Source: Bacteroidota bacterium (lineage in GTDB: Bacteria > Bacteroidota > Bacteroidia > UBA7662 > CANHCV01). Taken from it: a stretch of 64,000 nt of DNA. Positions 1 to 11,002 of this stretch are shown piece after piece (position 1 is the first letter of the stretch; every line of letters begins with the position of its first letter). The notes under the pieces were generated by a model. It was given only the letters and a program-made list of their open reading frames with translations, did not search any database and had not been told where the DNA came from. The position numbers and the translations under genes are program-made. The DNA is taken from NCBI GenBank assembly GCA_947501265.1, contig CANMVY010000001.1:62001-126000 (forward strand), given 5' to 3'.

Positions 1-582
1 TTGTTCGCGAATATTTTCTGGGATAGAGTCCCTTTCTGGATAGTCGAGGAAAGTGCCTGTCATTTCAGATGCATTCCAAGTTAACCAACCGAATTTGCTT
101 GCGGTTCTTCCGGCCAAAGACTCAACGATAACTTCATTGGATTTTGACTTTTCACGAACGCTAATCACGTCGCCTGGGCGAACTTGACAAGAAGCAATGT
201 TTACGATATGTCCGTTCACATTGATGTGACGGTGAGAAACCAACTGACGAGCAGCACGGCGGGTTGGAGCGATTCCTAAGCGGAAAACAACGTTATCTAA
301 ACGGCTTTCTAAGAAACGAAGCAAATTATCACCAGTACGGCCTTTTTTACGGGCAGCCAATTCGAATGTTTTACGGAACTGACGTTCCAAAACACCGTAA
401 GTGTATTTAGCTTTTTGTTTTTCAGTAAGCTGAACAGCATACTCTGATTTTTTAGAGTTACGCTTGGAGTTTCCGTGTTGACCGGGGGGATAATTTCTTT
501 TTGTAAGAGCCTTATCGGGGCCAAAGATTGGGTCGCGAAACTTGCGAGCAATTTTTGAAGTAGGTCCTGTATATCTTGCCAT
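1..582 (-). CDS. rpsD: 30S ribosomal protein S4 (3' end cut by window)
   Basis: Primary 16S rRNA-binding protein of the small subunit. The frame opens with MARYTGP at 582 and continues open for 194 codons to the window edge, ending in ENIREQ. The S4 family is about 200 residues, so only some eight residues and the stop codon are missing. The S4 RNA-binding domain with [10 protein letters not shown] and the SHRHINVNG region is visible in the middle. It follows rpsK by 11 nt at the distal end of the long ribosomal operon. rpoA and rplQ would be expected beyond the edge. Confidence 0.95.
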   Translation of the reverse strand, partial: MARYTGPTSKIARKFRDPIFGPDKALTKRNYPPGQHGNSKRNSKKSEYAVQLTEKQKAKYTYGVLERQFRKTFELAARKKGRTGDNLLRFLESRLDNVVFRLGIAPTRRAARQLVSHRHINVNGHIVNIASCQVRPGDVISVREKSKSNEVIVESLAGRTASKFGWLTWNASEMTGTFLDYPERDSIPENIREQ

Positions 583-593
583 GATGTTACTTG

Positions 594-989
594 TTAGATG
601 CGACGACGTTTAGGAGGACGGCAACCGTTGTGCGGAAGCGGTGTTACGTCTTGAATTGAGGTGATCTCGATACCCAAACCTGATAGGGTACGCACGGCGG
701 ACTCACGTCCTGCGCCTGGACCTTTTACAAACACCTTTGCACGGCGAAGGCCTAGATCGTGAGCCACTTTACCACAATCTGTAGCTGCTACTTGGGCAGC
801 GTACGGAGTGTTTTTCTTTGAACCACGGAATCCAGCCTTACCCGCAGAAGCCCAAGAGATAACTTGACCTTCAGAGTTGGTGATGGAAATGATCAAGTTG
901 TTGAAGGTAGATTTGATGTGAACTTCGCCCACAGCGTCAACCTTAACAACGCGTTTTTTTACGACGGTTTTTGATGATGATTTAGCCAT
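594..989 (-). CDS. rpsK: 30S ribosomal protein S11
   Basis: Component of the 30S platform that contacts mRNA near the E site. The 131-aa product has the usual S11 core ([19 protein letters not shown]) and ends in the basic tail RPPKRRRI. Length is normal for the family. It lies 10 nt downstream of rpsM and 11 nt upstream of rpsD in the same transcription unit. Confidence 0.97.
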   Translation of the reverse strand: MAKSSSKTVVKKRVVKVDAVGEVHIKSTFNNLIISITNSEGQVISWASAGKAGFRGSKKNTPYAAQVAATDCGKVAHDLGLRRAKVFVKGPGAGRESAVRTLSGLGIEITSIQDVTPLPHNGCRPPKRRRI

Positions 990-999
990 TATTTAACGA

Positions 1000-1377
1000 T
1001 TACTTCGTTGCTTTTTTCTTGTTTGCTACAGTTTTGCGCTTACCCTTACGAGTGCGACAGTTATTTTTGGTGCGTTGTCCACGAACGGGAAGACCCCTTC
1101 TGTGGCGTAGGCCACGATAGCAGCCGATATCCATTAAACGCTTGATAGACAATTGCACTTCGGAGCGCAACTCACCTTCGGTTTTAATGGTGTCACCAAT
1201 GATTCGACGAACGGCTGCTATTTGAGCATCGTTCCAATCTTTCACACGAATATCTTCAGAAATACCCGCTTCGCTTAAAATACGTTCAGCCGTACGACGA
1301 CCGATACCATAAATGTAGGTTAAGCTTATTACGCCCCGTTTGTTATTGGGCAAATCAATACCTGCAATCCTTGCCAT
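1000..1377 (-). CDS. rpsM: 30S ribosomal protein S13
   Basis: Head protein of the 30S subunit that contacts 5S/23S rRNA bridges and P-site tRNA. The 125-aa sequence begins [10 protein letters not shown], carries the helix-two-turn-helix region ([12 protein letters not shown]) and ends in a Lys/Arg-rich extension that reaches the tRNA. It follows rpmJ with only 3 nt between stop and start. Confidence 0.97.
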   Translation of the reverse strand: MARIAGIDLPNNKRGVISLTYIYGIGRRTAERILSEAGISEDIRVKDWNDAQIAAVRRIIGDTIKTEGELRSEVQLSIKRLMDIGCYRGLRHRRGLPVRGQRTKNNCRTRKGKRKTVANKKKATK

Positions 1378-1380
1378 AGT

Positions 1381-1497
1381 TTATCCTTGTCTCTGTTTGA
1401 ACTTGGGGTTTTGTTTGTTGATTACAAACAATTTTCCTTTACGACGAACCATGATGCATTCGTCACTTCTTTTTTTGATAGATGCTCTAACTTTCAT
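1381..1497 (-). CDS. rpmJ: 50S ribosomal protein L36
   Basis: A 38-aa gene reading [11 protein letters not shown] at the start and ending KFKQRQG. It is the smallest large-subunit protein. Only one cysteine (residue 14) is present, so this is the zinc-free form and lacks the C-x2-C zinc ribbon of other bacteria, as is usual in Bacteroidota. The start is 1 nt after the infA stop and the stop is 3 nt before rpsM, the canonical infA-rpmJ-rpsM order. Confidence 0.96.
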   Translation of the reverse strand: MKVRASIKKRSDECIMVRRKGKLFVINKQNPKFKQRQG

Positions 1498-1498
1498 A

Positions 1499-1714
1499 TC
1501 AGTAGCGATAGTTTATTCTTCCTTTTGTTAAATCGTAAGGCGACATTTCTACAGAAACTTTATCACCTGGTAGGATACGAATGTAGTTCATCCGCATTTT
1601 ACCGGAGATATGTGCAATAATTTGATGGCCATTTTCCAATTCAACGCGGAACATTGCATTAGACAGTGCTTCCAAAATTACTCCATCTTGTTTAAGAGAC
1701 GATTGTTTCGCCAT
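1499..1714 (-). CDS. infA: Translation initiation factor IF-1
   Basis: A 71-aa OB-fold protein that binds the A site of the 30S subunit during initiation. The sequence begins [11 protein letters not shown] and contains the conserved [17 protein letters not shown] strand region and the C-terminal [10 protein letters not shown]. The ATG overlaps the map stop codon by one base (TAATG), which suggests coupled translation. Confidence 0.97.
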   Translation of the reverse strand: MAKQSSLKQDGVILEALSNAMFRVELENGHQIIAHISGKMRMNYIRILPGDKVSVEMSPYDLTKGRINYRY

Positions 1715-2487
1715 TAGATTCGTTTGTTTTTGTTTATGAAATCGAAACTCGAAAGAATTTCGGCTTTTCCTTTTCTAACCACCACTGTGTGTTCGTAATG
1801 AGCACTCAGTTTTTTATCCGCAGTGGAGATGGTCCATCCATCGCGGTGTTGTTTAATTCGGGCAGTGCCTTGGTTAATCATGGGTTCGATTGCTAAAACC
1901 ATTCCCTCTTTAAGAATAATTCCACTTCCTCGTTTTCCATAATTAGGAACCTCGGGCTTTTCATGAAGATTCTTTCCTACTCCATGGCCTACTAACTCAC
2001 GTACGACACCGAAACCAGCTTTTTCAGCACATTGCTGAACAGCGAATCCGATATCCCCAACTCGATTACCATCTATAGCGGCTAGAATTCCTTGTTCTAA
2101 ACATTCCAACGTTTTTCTCATTAGTTGAAATGCAGATGGTGAAATTTCTCCAACAGCATAAGTATAAGCTGAATCACCGAAATAATCATTCATTTTTACT
2201 CCGCAATCTACGCTTACAATGTCTCCATCTTTCAACGTATAATCGGAAGGAATTCCATGAACAACTACATCATTAAGAGAAATACACAAGGTGTTTGGAA
2301 AACCATGGTAACCTTTGAAAGCTGGAACACCACCAGAAGAACGAATAAATTCTTCAGCAATGGTATCTAGTTTTTTCAAACTTACGCCAGGTTCAATCCA
2401 ATTGGATATTTCTCCGTGAGTTTTTGCAACAAGTAAAGAACTGTGTCGAATTAAATCAATTTCTGATTCCGTTCGAATAGGAACCAT
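1714..2487 (-). CDS. map: Type I methionine aminopeptidase
   Basis: Removes the initiator methionine from nascent proteins. The 257-aa length fits type Ia enzymes. The pita-bread metal ligands are all in place: Asp94 and Asp105 (SVDCG and GDSAYT), His168 (GHGVGK), Glu201 (AIEPM) and Glu232 (YEHTV). His77 of the substrate pocket (VHGIP) is also present. The gene sits between secY (1 nt gap) and infA (1 nt overlap), the Bacteroidota arrangement, without adk. Confidence 0.97.
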   Translation of the reverse strand: MVPIRTESEIDLIRHSSLLVAKTHGEISNWIEPGVSLKKLDTIAEEFIRSSGGVPAFKGYHGFPNTLCISLNDVVVHGIPSDYTLKDGDIVSVDCGVKMNDYFGDSAYTYAVGEISPSAFQLMRKTLECLEQGILAAIDGNRVGDIGFAVQQCAEKAGFGVVRELVGHGVGKNLHEKPEVPNYGKRGSGIILKEGMVLAIEPMINQGTARIKQHRDGWTISTADKKLSAHYEHTVVVRKGKAEILSSFDFINKNKRI

Positions 2488-2488
2488 A

Positions 2489-3856
2489 TTATTTATTTAC
2501 TTCAACGTTATCACGACGTCCGCGAACTCGACCCGAGCTCATCAATCCATCGTATTGTTTCATCAACAAATACGATTCTACTTGTTGAAGGGTATCTAAA
2601 ACCACACCGACAAGAATCAACAAACTGGTGCCTCCAAAGAACTGTGAGAACTCGCCGCTAACTTTAAAGATTTTTGCAACAGCTGGTAAAATAGCAATGG
2701 CACTTAAAAAGATTGCACCAGGTAGGGTAATCTTAGAAAGGATATCATCGATGAATGCCGAGGTCGCCTCCCCTGGGGCAATACCTGGAACAAAAGCATT
2801 TGATTTCTTCAAATCTTCTGCCATTTGATTTGCAGGTACACTCAAGGAAGTGTAGAAATAGGTAAACAAAATAATGAGAACCGCTAGAATTACGTTGTAT
2901 ACTACCGAGGTATAATCTGCAAAGTTTCTTCCAAACTCAGACATGACATCACTTTCTGGGAAAAACTGAGCGATGGTTGCCGGCAAGAACATGATTGCTT
3001 GAGCAAAAATGATTGGCATTACACCTGCTGTGTTTACCTTCAATGGAATGTAATTGCGAGGACCTTCAACAGCGGTTGCTCCAGATGCCTGGCGCTTAGC
3101 AGAAGTTAAAGGAATCTTACGAACAGCTTGTACAAGAGCAATGGTACCGATGATAATGGCTAACCAAGCAAGCATTTCGATGATCAGGGCTAACAAGCCA
3201 CCAGACTCTTCTCCTCCTAACTTCAATTGGAATTCTCCAATGATGGATTGTGGTAAACGTCCGGCTATTCCAACCATGATGATCAACGAAATTCCATTTC
3301 CTAATCCCTTATCGGTAATCTTTTCACCCAACCACATCACGAACATGGTTCCTGCTATAAGGACAAAAACAGTTGATAACCAGAAGGTAAAAGTTAGATT
3401 ATCACCATTTTTTGCGCTATTCACGATAGCATTGAAAGATTCAGATTTAAGGTTGATTACAAAACCAACGGCCTGAGCTGCGGTGATAGCGATAGTAAGG
3501 TAACGAGTTACTTGATTCAATTTGTTGCGACCAGATTCACCATCTTTTTGCATTTTTTGGAATGCAGGAACGGCCATGGTTAACAATTGAACAGCAATAC
3601 TCGCAGAAATGTAAGGCATGATTCCGAGTGCAAAAATAGATGCACGTGAAAAGGCACCACCTGCAAACAAATCAAGAATACCTGCTAAACCTCCACCTTC
3701 ACTACCGGATTCTTTTAAGGCCACGGGATCGATACCTGGTAGTACCACGTAAGAACCCAGACGATAAATTAACAACAAACCCAAGGTCAAAAGGATTCGT
3801 TGACGCAATTCTTGAATTTTAAAAATATTGCGGAGTGTTTCGATGAAGCGTTTCAT
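2489..3856 (-). CDS. secY: Preprotein translocase subunit SecY
   Basis: Channel-forming subunit of the Sec translocon in the inner membrane. The 455-aa sequence has about ten hydrophobic helices. The first follows RILLTLGLLL, a plug-like segment lies around GGLAGILDLFAGGA, and a cytoplasmic loop contains KIPLTSAKRQ. It starts 3 nt after rplO ends and is followed by map. Its position inside the ribosomal operon couples translocon and ribosome synthesis. Confidence 0.97.
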   Translation of the reverse strand: MKRFIETLRNIFKIQELRQRILLTLGLLLIYRLGSYVVLPGIDPVALKESGSEGGGLAGILDLFAGGAFSRASIFALGIMPYISASIAVQLLTMAVPAFQKMQKDGESGRNKLNQVTRYLTIAITAAQAVGFVINLKSESFNAIVNSAKNGDNLTFTFWLSTVFVLIAGTMFVMWLGEKITDKGLGNGISLIIMVGIAGRLPQSIIGEFQLKLGGEESGGLLALIIEMLAWLAIIIGTIALVQAVRKIPLTSAKRQASGATAVEGPRNYIPLKVNTAGVMPIIFAQAIMFLPATIAQFFPESDVMSEFGRNFADYTSVVYNVILAVLIILFTYFYTSLSVPANQMAEDLKKSNAFVPGIAPGEATSAFIDDILSKITLPGAIFLSAIAILPAVAKIFKVSGEFSQFFGGTSLLILVGVVLDTLQQVESYLLMKQYDGLMSSGRVRGRRDNVEVNK

Positions 3857-3859
3857 GCT

Positions 3860-4318
3860 TTAAGATCCGATTAAAAGTACAGAACCACCAGCTTGTTCGA
3901 TAGCAGCTTTAGCGCTTTCGCTACAAGCATGAACGGAAATTTGAACAGCAGCTTTAATTTCTCCACGACCCAACAATTTTACTTTTGTTTTTCCATTGGA
4001 CACGAAACCGTGTTCCATCAAAAACTCAAGGTTAATTTGAGAGGTCTGGTGCGATTCAACGAAAGATTGAATCATATCCAAATTCAAAGGTGCATATTCA
4101 ACACGATTCAATGGCTTGAAACCAAATTTGGGAACTCGGTTTTTCAAAGGCATTTGACCACCTTCGAAACCAGGTTTGCGAGAATAACCAGAACGAGATT
4201 GTCCCCCTTTGTGTCCGCGGGTAGAAGTACCACCACGTCCAGAACCTTGACCACGGCCGATTCTCTTACGAGATTTAGTTGACCCTTCTGCAGGGCGTAA
4301 ATTACTTAGGGTAATCAT
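3860..4318 (-). CDS. rplO: 50S ribosomal protein L15
   Basis: Large-subunit assembly protein. The Gly/Arg-rich N-terminal arm (residues about 15-45, with GRGQGSGRGG) and the C-terminal L15 fold are clear. I place the start at the ATG at 4318 (MITLSNLRPAEG, 152 aa), just past the rpmD stop at 4321. The longer frame would need a TTG at 4324 inside rpmD and adds only two residues. Confidence 0.95.
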   Translation of the reverse strand: MITLSNLRPAEGSTKSRKRIGRGQGSGRGGTSTRGHKGGQSRSGYSRKPGFEGGQMPLKNRVPKFGFKPLNRVEYAPLNLDMIQSFVESHQTSQINLEFLMEHGFVSNGKTKVKLLGRGEIKAAVQISVHACSESAKAAIEQAGGSVLLIGS

Positions 4319-4320
4319 GA

Positions 4321-4503
4321 TCAATTCATTTCTTCAATATTCAACAAATGCTGTACTTGATTTACCATACCCATGATTTGGGGAGTAACTTCATGTACGC
4401 GAGAACTATTCATCTTGCGAAGTCCAAGAGCTTCAACGGTTTTACGTTGGTAAGATGGACGATCGATAAGACTTTTTACAAGGGTAACTTTAAGCTTTGC
4501 CAT
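4321..4503 (-). CDS. rpmD: 50S ribosomal protein L30
   Basis: A 60-aa protein with the typical start [12 protein letters not shown] and the motif [11 protein letters not shown]. It is the short bacterial L30. It lies between rpsE (4 nt upstream) and rplO, as in most spc operons. Confidence 0.96.
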   Translation of the reverse strand: MAKLKVTLVKSLIDRPSYQRKTVEALGLRKMNSSRVHEVTPQIMGMVNQVQHLLNIEEMN

Positions 4504-4507
4504 AGGA

Positions 4508-5026
4508 TTATCCGTTGAATACTTTCTTTAAACTTACGTTGCGGTTTTGTGCAATTGAAGCTGCATCACGCATTTTAGCAAGAGCGTCAAAAGTTGCTTT
4601 AACCACGTTGTGAGGGTTGGATGAACCTTTTGACTTTGCTAATACATCGTGAATCCCTGCAGACTCAAGTACGGCACGCATTGCGCCACCTGCAATAACT
4701 CCAGTACCGGAAGAAGCTGGGCGAATCAAAACACGACCACCGCCGTATTTGCCTTCCATTTCGTGAGGTACTGTTCCGTTGATTACAGGAACTTTGATTA
4801 AACTTTTCTTCGCATCATCGATTCCTTTAGCGATTGCTTCAGAAACCTCTTTTGCTTTACCTAAGCCATAACCAACGATACCGTTTTCATCTCCAACAAC
4901 CACGATGGCTGAAAAGGAAAAAGTACGACCACCTTTGGTTACTTTAGCTACTCGATTTACGTGTACCAAACGATCTTTCAATTCGATTTCGCTGGAACGT
5001 ACACGTTTAATATTGCTTGCTGACAT
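4508..5026 (-). CDS. rpsE: 30S ribosomal protein S5
   Basis: 30S body protein involved in decoding fidelity and mRNA helicase activity. The 172-aa sequence has the double-stranded-RNA-binding N-terminal domain ([19 protein letters not shown]) followed by the S5 C-terminal fold ([20 protein letters not shown]). Length is normal. It is spaced 11 nt from rplR. Confidence 0.97.
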   Translation of the reverse strand: MSASNIKRVRSSEIELKDRLVHVNRVAKVTKGGRTFSFSAIVVVGDENGIVGYGLGKAKEVSEAIAKGIDDAKKSLIKVPVINGTVPHEMEGKYGGGRVLIRPASSGTGVIAGGAMRAVLESAGIHDVLAKSKGSSNPHNVVKATFDALAKMRDAASIAQNRNVSLKKVFNG

Positions 5027-5037
5027 TTTCTCTTAAA

Positions 5038-5394
5038 TTAAAATTTCAATCCACCTTCACGAGCTCCTTCAGCGAGTGCTTTCACACGACCGTGATAAAG
5101 GAAACCATTGCGATCAAATACTACATCTGTAATTCCAGCAGCAATAGCTTTTGCAGCAACGGATTTACCAACTAAGGTAGCAACTTCAACTTTGGTTCCT
5201 TTCGAACCTTTCAGGTCATCTGCATTGGATGCAGCACTGACAAGAGTCTTGCCTTGTAAATCATCGATCAACTGAACATAGATTTCAGAGTTGGAACGAT
5301 AAACCGACATGCGTGGACGAGTGGTAGTACCTGAAACTCTTTTACGAATGCGGTAACGAATTTTTTGACGTCTTTGAACTTTAGCGCTTGACAT
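5038..5394 (-). CDS. rplR: 50S ribosomal protein L18
   Basis: 5S rRNA-binding protein of the central protuberance. The 118-aa sequence has the basic N-terminus ([15 protein letters not shown]), the [14 protein letters not shown] strand and the C-terminal [23 protein letters not shown] region diagnostic of L18. It lies 6 nt downstream of rplF. Confidence 0.97.
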   Translation of the reverse strand: MSSAKVQRRQKIRYRIRKRVSGTTTRPRMSVYRSNSEIYVQLIDDLQGKTLVSAASNADDLKGSKGTKVEVATLVGKSVAAKAIAAGITDVVFDRNGFLYHGRVKALAEGAREGGLKF

Positions 5395-5400
5395 GACCTA

Positions 5401-5961
5401 TTACTTTTTAGAAGAAGCTGATTTACCTGCTTTACGGCGGATAACTTCATTAACAAAACGGATACCTTTTCCTTTGTAAGGCTCTGGCTTACGGAAGGAG
5501 CGAATTTTAGCAGCTACTTGTCCCAACAATTCATTATCAACAGATGATAGGGTGATAACGGGGTTTTTACCTTTAACGGTTTCAGTAGCCATGATAATTT
5601 CCTTAGGAATTTCCATAACAATATCGTGGGAGTATCCCAAGCTAAGCTCGAGCAATTGACCACGGGCGTTGGCGCGATAACCGACACCAACCAATTCTTG
5701 TTGAAGAGTGAAACCGGTAGAAACACCATGAACCATGTTGGCAATCAAAGCACGATAAAGGCCGTGCATTGATTTGTGACGTTTTGATTCGGTAGGTCTT
5801 TCAACCAAAATTTCAGTTTCAGTAACATTTACAGTAATATCTGGGTCGATCGAACGTTCCATGTTACCTTTTGGTCCAGTAACGGAAACTTTATTCTTAT
5901 CGGACACAGAAATCTTAACTCCAGCGGGAATTGCGATAGGTGATTTTCCAATACGAGACAT
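5401..5961 (-). CDS. rplF: 50S ribosomal protein L6
   Basis: Large-subunit protein near the GTPase-associated centre. The 186-aa sequence starts MSRIGKSPIAIP and shows the duplicated L6 fold, with the C-terminal signature EPYKGKGIRF (residues about 155-165). Family length is 175-185. It follows rpsH by 10 nt. Confidence 0.97.
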   Translation of the reverse strand: MSRIGKSPIAIPAGVKISVSDKNKVSVTGPKGNMERSIDPDITVNVTETEILVERPTESKRHKSMHGLYRALIANMVHGVSTGFTLQQELVGVGYRANARGQLLELSLGYSHDIVMEIPKEIIMATETVKGKNPVITLSSVDNELLGQVAAKIRSFRKPEPYKGKGIRFVNEVIRRKAGKSASSKK

Positions 5962-5971
5962 AAACGATCAA

Positions 5972-6367
5972 TTAATAAATGTAACACAAAACTTCACCAC
6001 CCACATGAAGCTGACGAGCTTCTTTGTCGGTGATAACACCTTTCGAGGTAGACATGATAGCAATGCCTAAACCATTGATAACTCGTGGCAACGCTTCAAC
6101 ACCTGCGTATTTACGCAAACCAGGTTTAGAAACACGAACTAACTTCGTGATAGCTGGTTGTTTAGTAGATGCATTGTATTTCAACGCGATTTTAATCACA
6201 TCGAAGTTGTCAACTTTATCGAACTTATAATTCAAAATATACCCTTTTTCAAAAAGCACCTGAGTCATTGCTTTCTTTAAATTAGAAGAAGGGATTTCTA
6301 CAACGCGGTGGCGAGCTGCCTGGGCGTTGCGAATACGGGTCAAGAAATCAGAAATAGTATCAGTCAT
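5972..6367 (-). CDS. rpsH: 30S ribosomal protein S8
   Basis: 16S rRNA-binding protein of the 30S platform and a translational repressor of spc operons in other bacteria. The start is taken at the ATG at 6367 (MTDTISDFLTRIRNA, 131 aa), the usual S8 N-terminus. The open frame can be extended by three codons to a TTG inside rpsN, which is unlikely. The C-terminus GVITDKEARQLHVGGE is typical. Confidence 0.96.
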   Translation of the reverse strand: MTDTISDFLTRIRNAQAARHRVVEIPSSNLKKAMTQVLFEKGYILNYKFDKVDNFDVIKIALKYNASTKQPAITKLVRVSKPGLRKYAGVEALPRVINGLGIAIMSTSKGVITDKEARQLHVGGEVLCYIY

Positions 6368-6369
6368 GA

Positions 6370-6639
6370 TTACCAACTTGCTTTAGTTACACCTGGAATT
6401 TTACCGGCAAGCGCCATTTTGCGGAACAAAACGCGGCTAATTCCGAATTTACGCATATAACCACGGGGACGACCGGTGATTTTGCAACGATTGTGCAAAC
6501 GAACGGGAGATGAATTTTTTGGAAGCTTTTGCAATCCATCATAATCTCCTGCTTCTTTCAAAGCAGCACGTTTTGCAGCGTATTTAACTACCAACTTTTG
6601 GCGCTTTACGTCTCTTGCTTTAATACCTTCTTTTGCCAT
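6370..6639 (-). CDS. rpsN: 30S ribosomal protein S14 (zinc-free type)
   Basis: An 89-aa S14 of the long, zinc-independent class. The only cysteine is in [13 protein letters not shown] and the C-x2-C pairs of the short zinc form are absent. The C-terminal [17 protein letters not shown] is the family signature. It sits 2 nt after rplE. Confidence 0.97.
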   Translation of the reverse strand: MAKEGIKARDVKRQKLVVKYAAKRAALKEAGDYDGLQKLPKNSSPVRLHNRCKITGRPRGYMRKFGISRVLFRKMALAGKIPGVTKASW

Positions 6640-6641
6640 GA

Positions 6642-7196
6642 TTATTTCGAAGTTTTAAATGGCATACCCAATTCACTCAACAAAGCCATTGCTTCAGCAT
6701 CGGTTTTTGCGGTGGTTACAAAGGTAATATCCATACCATTAATACGACTGATACGATCGATGTTGATCTCAGGGAAAATGATTTGCTCAATGATTCCGAA
6801 AGAATAATTTCCACGTCCGTCAAATCCTTTTGCGTTGATACCGCGAAAATCGCGAACACGTGGAAGGGAAACAGAAACCAATCGATCTAAAAATTCATAC
6901 ATCGTCTCTCGACGAAGTGTAACGCGAACGCCGATAGGCATGTTTTCTCTCAATTTGAAGTTAGAAATTGCCAAACGAGATTTTGTTGAAACAGCACGTT
7001 GACCAGTGATGGTACCTAGCTCTTCAATAGCGTTATCGATGATTTTTTTATCGGCTACAGCAGCACCCAAACCTTGGTTGATCGAAATCTTAACCAATTT
7101 AGGAACTTCCATGATGGATTTGTAACCAAATTTTTCCATTAGCGCAGGAACTACTTTATCCTGATAATAGTCTTTTAAGCGGGTTGTATTGCTCAT
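6642..7196 (-). CDS. rplE: 50S ribosomal protein L5
   Basis: 5S rRNA-binding protein of the central protuberance, 184 aa. Conserved blocks include [24 protein letters not shown] and the C-terminal [16 protein letters not shown]. The ATG overlaps the rplX stop by four bases (ATGA), indicating translational coupling. Confidence 0.97.
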   Translation of the reverse strand: MSNTTRLKDYYQDKVVPALMEKFGYKSIMEVPKLVKISINQGLGAAVADKKIIDNAIEELGTITGQRAVSTKSRLAISNFKLRENMPIGVRVTLRRETMYEFLDRLVSVSLPRVRDFRGINAKGFDGRGNYSFGIIEQIIFPEINIDRISRINGMDITFVTTAKTDAEAMALLSELGMPFKTSK

Positions 7197-7522
7197 TTCT
7201 TAATTACCTCCCCTGATTTTTTTGCCACGCGAAGCTTTTTCGTGCCATCACGCTTGATTCCAATACGAGTTGGTTTTCCAGATTTCGGATCTACCAACAT
7301 TACTTTTGAGGCGTTCAATGGGGCTTCGAATTTCTCGATTCCACCTTCAGGATTCATCGCAGTAGGTTTGCGGTGACGGGTAACGATGTTTGCACCTTTT
7401 ACGGTAACGCGGTTATTCGCTGCATCAACAGCTAACACTTCGCCTTCAACCCCCTTTGAGTCACCGGAAATAACGCGAACTTTATCGCCTTTGTGAATTT
7501 TTAAAACGGTTCTGTGAGACAT
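7193..7522 (-). CDS. rplX: 50S ribosomal protein L24
   Basis: Assembly-initiating protein of the large subunit, 109 aa. A KOW motif is seen at residues about 9-36 ([20 protein letters not shown]), followed by the [18 protein letters not shown] tail. It lies 10 nt downstream of rplN and overlaps rplE by four bases. Confidence 0.97.
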   Translation of the reverse strand: MSHRTVLKIHKGDKVRVISGDSKGVEGEVLAVDAANNRVTVKGANIVTRHRKPTAMNPEGGIEKFEAPLNASKVMLVDPKSGKPTRIGIKRDGTKKLRVAKKSGEVIKK

Positions 7523-7532
7523 ATTTCTTTAA

Positions 7533-7898
7533 TTATAGCACCTCAGGAGCAAGTGAAACAATTTTCATAAACTGCTTTTCACGCAATTCACGAGCTACTG
7601 GACCGAAGATTCGTGTTCCACGTGGTTCATCTTGGTTATTCAAGAGAACTACAGCATTATCGTCGAAACGAATGTAAGAACCATCTTTGCGACGGATTTC
7701 TTTCTTCGTACGAACAACAACAGCTTTGGATACGGAACCTTTCTTCGCTCCTCCTGGGATGGCAGATTTTATGGAAACGACTACTTTGTCGCCTACGCTG
7801 GCATACCGACGACGTGTACCGCCTAGTACTCGAATGAGAAGTACTACTTTGGCACCGCTGTTATCGGCAACAGCCATTCTTGATTCTTGTTGTAACAT
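7533..7898 (-). CDS. rplN: 50S ribosomal protein L14
   Basis: A 121-aa beta-barrel protein that forms inter-subunit bridges. It begins [17 protein letters not shown] and ends [12 protein letters not shown], both near invariant in the family. It starts 2 nt after the rpsQ stop. Confidence 0.98.
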   Translation of the reverse strand: MLQQESRMAVADNSGAKVVLLIRVLGGTRRRYASVGDKVVVSIKSAIPGGAKKGSVSKAVVVRTKKEIRRKDGSYIRFDDNAVVLLNNQDEPRGTRIFGPVARELREKQFMKIVSLAPEVL

Positions 7899-7900
7899 AA

Positions 7901-8155
7901 TTACTTAGCCTTTTCAACGATTTCTATCAAACGCCATCTCTTTGTTTTTGACAAGGGACGGGTTTCCATGATTTTAACGATATCACCTACTCCGCACTCG
8001 TTCTTTTCATCGTGAACGTGAAAGGTTTTGGTGGTTTTTACGAACTTTCCGTAAAATGGGTGTTTTACCTTACGCTCAACAGCAACGGTAATGGTCTTTT
8101 GCATTTTGGTAGCAACAACGTTACCAACACGCTCTTTTCTCGCATTTCTTTCCAT
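7901..8155 (-). CDS. rpsQ: 30S ribosomal protein S17
   Basis: An 84-aa OB-fold 16S rRNA-binding protein. Conserved features are [18 protein letters not shown] and the [22 protein letters not shown]-terminus. It is placed 12 nt after rpmC, in the standard rpmC-rpsQ-rplN order. Confidence 0.97.
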   Translation of the reverse strand: MERNARKERVGNVVATKMQKTITVAVERKVKHPFYGKFVKTTKTFHVHDEKNECGVGDIVKIMETRPLSKTKRWRLIEIVEKAK

Positions 8156-8167
8156 TGTAAATTTCTG

Positions 8168-8365
8168 TTAAGCTTTGTTACGGGAATTCAACTCGGTTAA
8201 CATCCGGGCGATTTCTTTCCGGGTATTCTTCATCATGCTAGGGCGATCCAACTGATTAACTGCATGAGCGAAACGCATCTTTGTGATGGTATTCTTCTGT
8301 TCCTTAACTTGGGCTAAAATGTCTTGCTCCGACATATTTTTAAAGCCATTTTCCGTTTTTTTCAT
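8168..8365 (-). CDS. rpmC: 50S ribosomal protein L29
   Basis: A 65-aa two-helix protein at the exit tunnel, where nascent-chain factors dock. The central MRFAHAVNQLDRPSM and the C-terminal RKEIARMLTELNSR match the family. I keep the first ATG because the segment before the second Met aligns with the usual L29 N-terminus. It is 2 nt from rplP. Confidence 0.94.
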   Translation of the reverse strand: MKKTENGFKNMSEQDILAQVKEQKNTITKMRFAHAVNQLDRPSMMKNTRKEIARMLTELNSRNKA

Positions 8366-8367
8366 AA

Positions 8368-8787
8368 TTATTCAACGTAATCTCTACGTACAACAAACTT
8401 GGTAGCGCAAGGTAATTTTTGCGCTGCTAAACGCATGGCCTCCTTAGCGACCTGCAAAGGTACACCATCTGCTTCAAAAATCAAAGTACCTGGCTTAATT
8501 GGAGCTACCCAAAGCTCGGGAGCACCTTTACCTTTACCCATACGAACTTCTGCTGGCTTCTTGGTGATTGGTTTATCTGGGAAGATACGAATCCAAACCT
8601 GACCTTCACGCTTCATGTAACGCGTTAAAGCGATACGAGCTGATTCAATTTGACGAGCAGTGATCCACTGAGGTTCCAAAGATTTCAATGCGAATGATCC
8701 GAAAGAAATTTCTGCACCACGTGTAGCATAGCCGTGAATACGACCTTTCTGCTGTTTACGGAATTTTGTCTTTTTAGGCTGTAACAT
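8368..8787 (-). CDS. rplP: 50S ribosomal protein L16
   Basis: Large-subunit protein close to the A-site tRNA elbow, 139 aa. It begins [16 protein letters not shown] and carries the GRVxG-like loop region and the [16 protein letters not shown] block typical of L16. It is 2 nt from rpsC. Confidence 0.97.
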   Translation of the reverse strand: MLQPKKTKFRKQQKGRIHGYATRGAEISFGSFALKSLEPQWITARQIESARIALTRYMKREGQVWIRIFPDKPITKKPAEVRMGKGKGAPELWVAPIKPGTLIFEADGVPLQVAKEAMRLAAQKLPCATKFVVRRDYVE

Positions 8788-8789
8788 AA

Positions 8790-9536
8790 TTATTTCTTAC
8801 CTCCTTTTCTAGGTGGGCGACCACCTGCTTTAGGTTTACGGCCACCACCCATACCGCCACCGGTACCGGGAGTAGCTTCTTTCATACCGAAGTTTGGAGA
8901 AAGATCACGCTTTCCAAAAACTTCACCACGGCAAATCCAAACTTTTACACCGATTGTACCATATACCGTTTGTGCACCTACGTGAGCATAATCGATATCA
9001 GCACGAAGGGTGTGCAATGGAATACGTCCGTCTTTGTACTGTTCAGAGCGAGCAATTTCTGCTCCACCTAAACGGCCTGAGCACATCACTTTAATTCCTT
9101 CAGCACCCATACGCATGGTTGAACCAATGGCCATTTTCATAGCGCGCTTGAAGCTGATACGGGATTCAATTTGTTTTGCAATGCTCTCACCAACCAACTG
9201 GGCATCCAATTCAGGACGCTTGATTTCCATGATGTTGATTTGAACGTCTTTGTTTGTAAGTTTTTTGATCTCTTCTTTGATGCGATCTACTTCACTACCA
9301 CCTTTACCAATTACAATACCTGGACGGCTGGTGTGGATGGTGATGATGATGCGCTTCAAAGTGCGCTCAATAACGATCTTGGCCATGCCACCGTTAGAAA
9401 TACGCGCATTGAGGTAAGTACGAATTTTGTGATCTTCTACCAATTTATCGGAAAAGTCACGTCCGCCGTACCAGTTGGAGTCCCAACCGCGGATGATACC
9501 TAGGCGTAAGCCAATGGGATTAGTCTTCTGACCCAT
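8790..9536 (-). CDS. rpsC: 30S ribosomal protein S3
   Basis: 30S head protein lining the mRNA entry channel, 248 aa. It begins [13 protein letters not shown]. The type II KH domain lies at residues about 60-110 ([16 protein letters not shown]), followed by the S3 C-terminal domain. The tail after residue 220 is a low-complexity Gly/Lys/Pro-rich extension ([14 protein letters not shown]) common in Bacteroidota S3. Confidence 0.97.
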   Translation of the reverse strand: MGQKTNPIGLRLGIIRGWDSNWYGGRDFSDKLVEDHKIRTYLNARISNGGMAKIVIERTLKRIIITIHTSRPGIVIGKGGSEVDRIKEEIKKLTNKDVQINIMEIKRPELDAQLVGESIAKQIESRISFKRAMKMAIGSTMRMGAEGIKVMCSGRLGGAEIARSEQYKDGRIPLHTLRADIDYAHVGAQTVYGTIGVKVWICRGEVFGKRDLSPNFGMKEATPGTGGGMGGGRKPKAGGRPPRKGGKK

Positions 9537-9547
9537 GCTCTTTATAT

Positions 9548-9892
9548 TTATGCCTTATTGAACGAATCGATGATCATTGTAACGTGGTTCGAGCGCTTGC
9601 GAACTCGGTGTGCACGTCCTTGAGGGGCTGGTTGAATGCGTTTCATCATTGTACCACAATCTACCCAAATTGCTTTAACAAAAGCATTGTCGATGTCGCC
9701 ATCTTCATTTTTGGCTACCCAATTTGAGATAGCACTTAACAACAACTTCTCAATACGAAGAGAAGCTTCTTGTTTAGAAAATTTTAAAATCGCTTGAGCT
9801 TCTGAAACCTTCTTGCCGCGTACTAAGTCAGCTACCAAACGCATCTTGCGTGGAGAAGAAGGAATGTTACGGAGTTTTGCTGTTGATTCCAT
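9548..9892 (-). CDS. rplV: 50S ribosomal protein L22
   Basis: Protein whose beta-hairpin lines the nascent-peptide exit tunnel, 114 aa. It shows [18 protein letters not shown] and the hairpin region [18 protein letters not shown]. Its ATG overlaps the rpsS stop by one base (TAATG). Confidence 0.97.
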   Translation of the reverse strand: MESTAKLRNIPSSPRKMRLVADLVRGKKVSEAQAILKFSKQEASLRIEKLLLSAISNWVAKNEDGDIDNAFVKAIWVDCGTMMKRIQPAPQGRAHRVRKRSNHVTMIIDSFNKA

Positions 9893-10167
9893 TATTTCTT
9901 TTTATCCTTTTTGGCGGCGTGTCCGCGGAAGTTACGAGTAGGTGAAAATTCACCCAATTTATGCCCTACCATGTTTTCTGTTACGTAAACAGGAATATGT
10001 TTATTTCCGTTATGAACAGCAATGGTATGTCCTACGAAATCGGGAGTGATCATGGAACGACGAGACCAAGTTTTGATCACCGTCTTCTTGCTTCCCTCAT
10101 TCATCGTAAGAACTTTGTTCTCTAAATGATGATCCACGAATGGACCCTTTTTAATGGATCTTGCCAT
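9892..10167 (-). CDS. rpsS: 30S ribosomal protein S19
   Basis: 30S head protein that pairs with S13, 91 aa. It begins [19 protein letters not shown] and contains the [23 protein letters not shown] core. It overlaps rplV by one base and is 2 nt from rplB. Confidence 0.98.
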   Translation of the reverse strand: MARSIKKGPFVDHHLENKVLTMNEGSKKTVIKTWSRRSMITPDFVGHTIAVHNGNKHIPVYVTENMVGHKLGEFSPTRNFRGHAAKKDKKK

Positions 10168-10169
10168 GG

Positions 10170-10994
<825 letters not shown>

Positions 10995-11002
10995 AACTCA
11001 AA

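Noticed and set aside
3054-3476. 140-codon plus-strand open frame opposite secY
   Set aside because: It is the antisense of a highly conserved membrane protein, has no promoter and shows no family resemblance.
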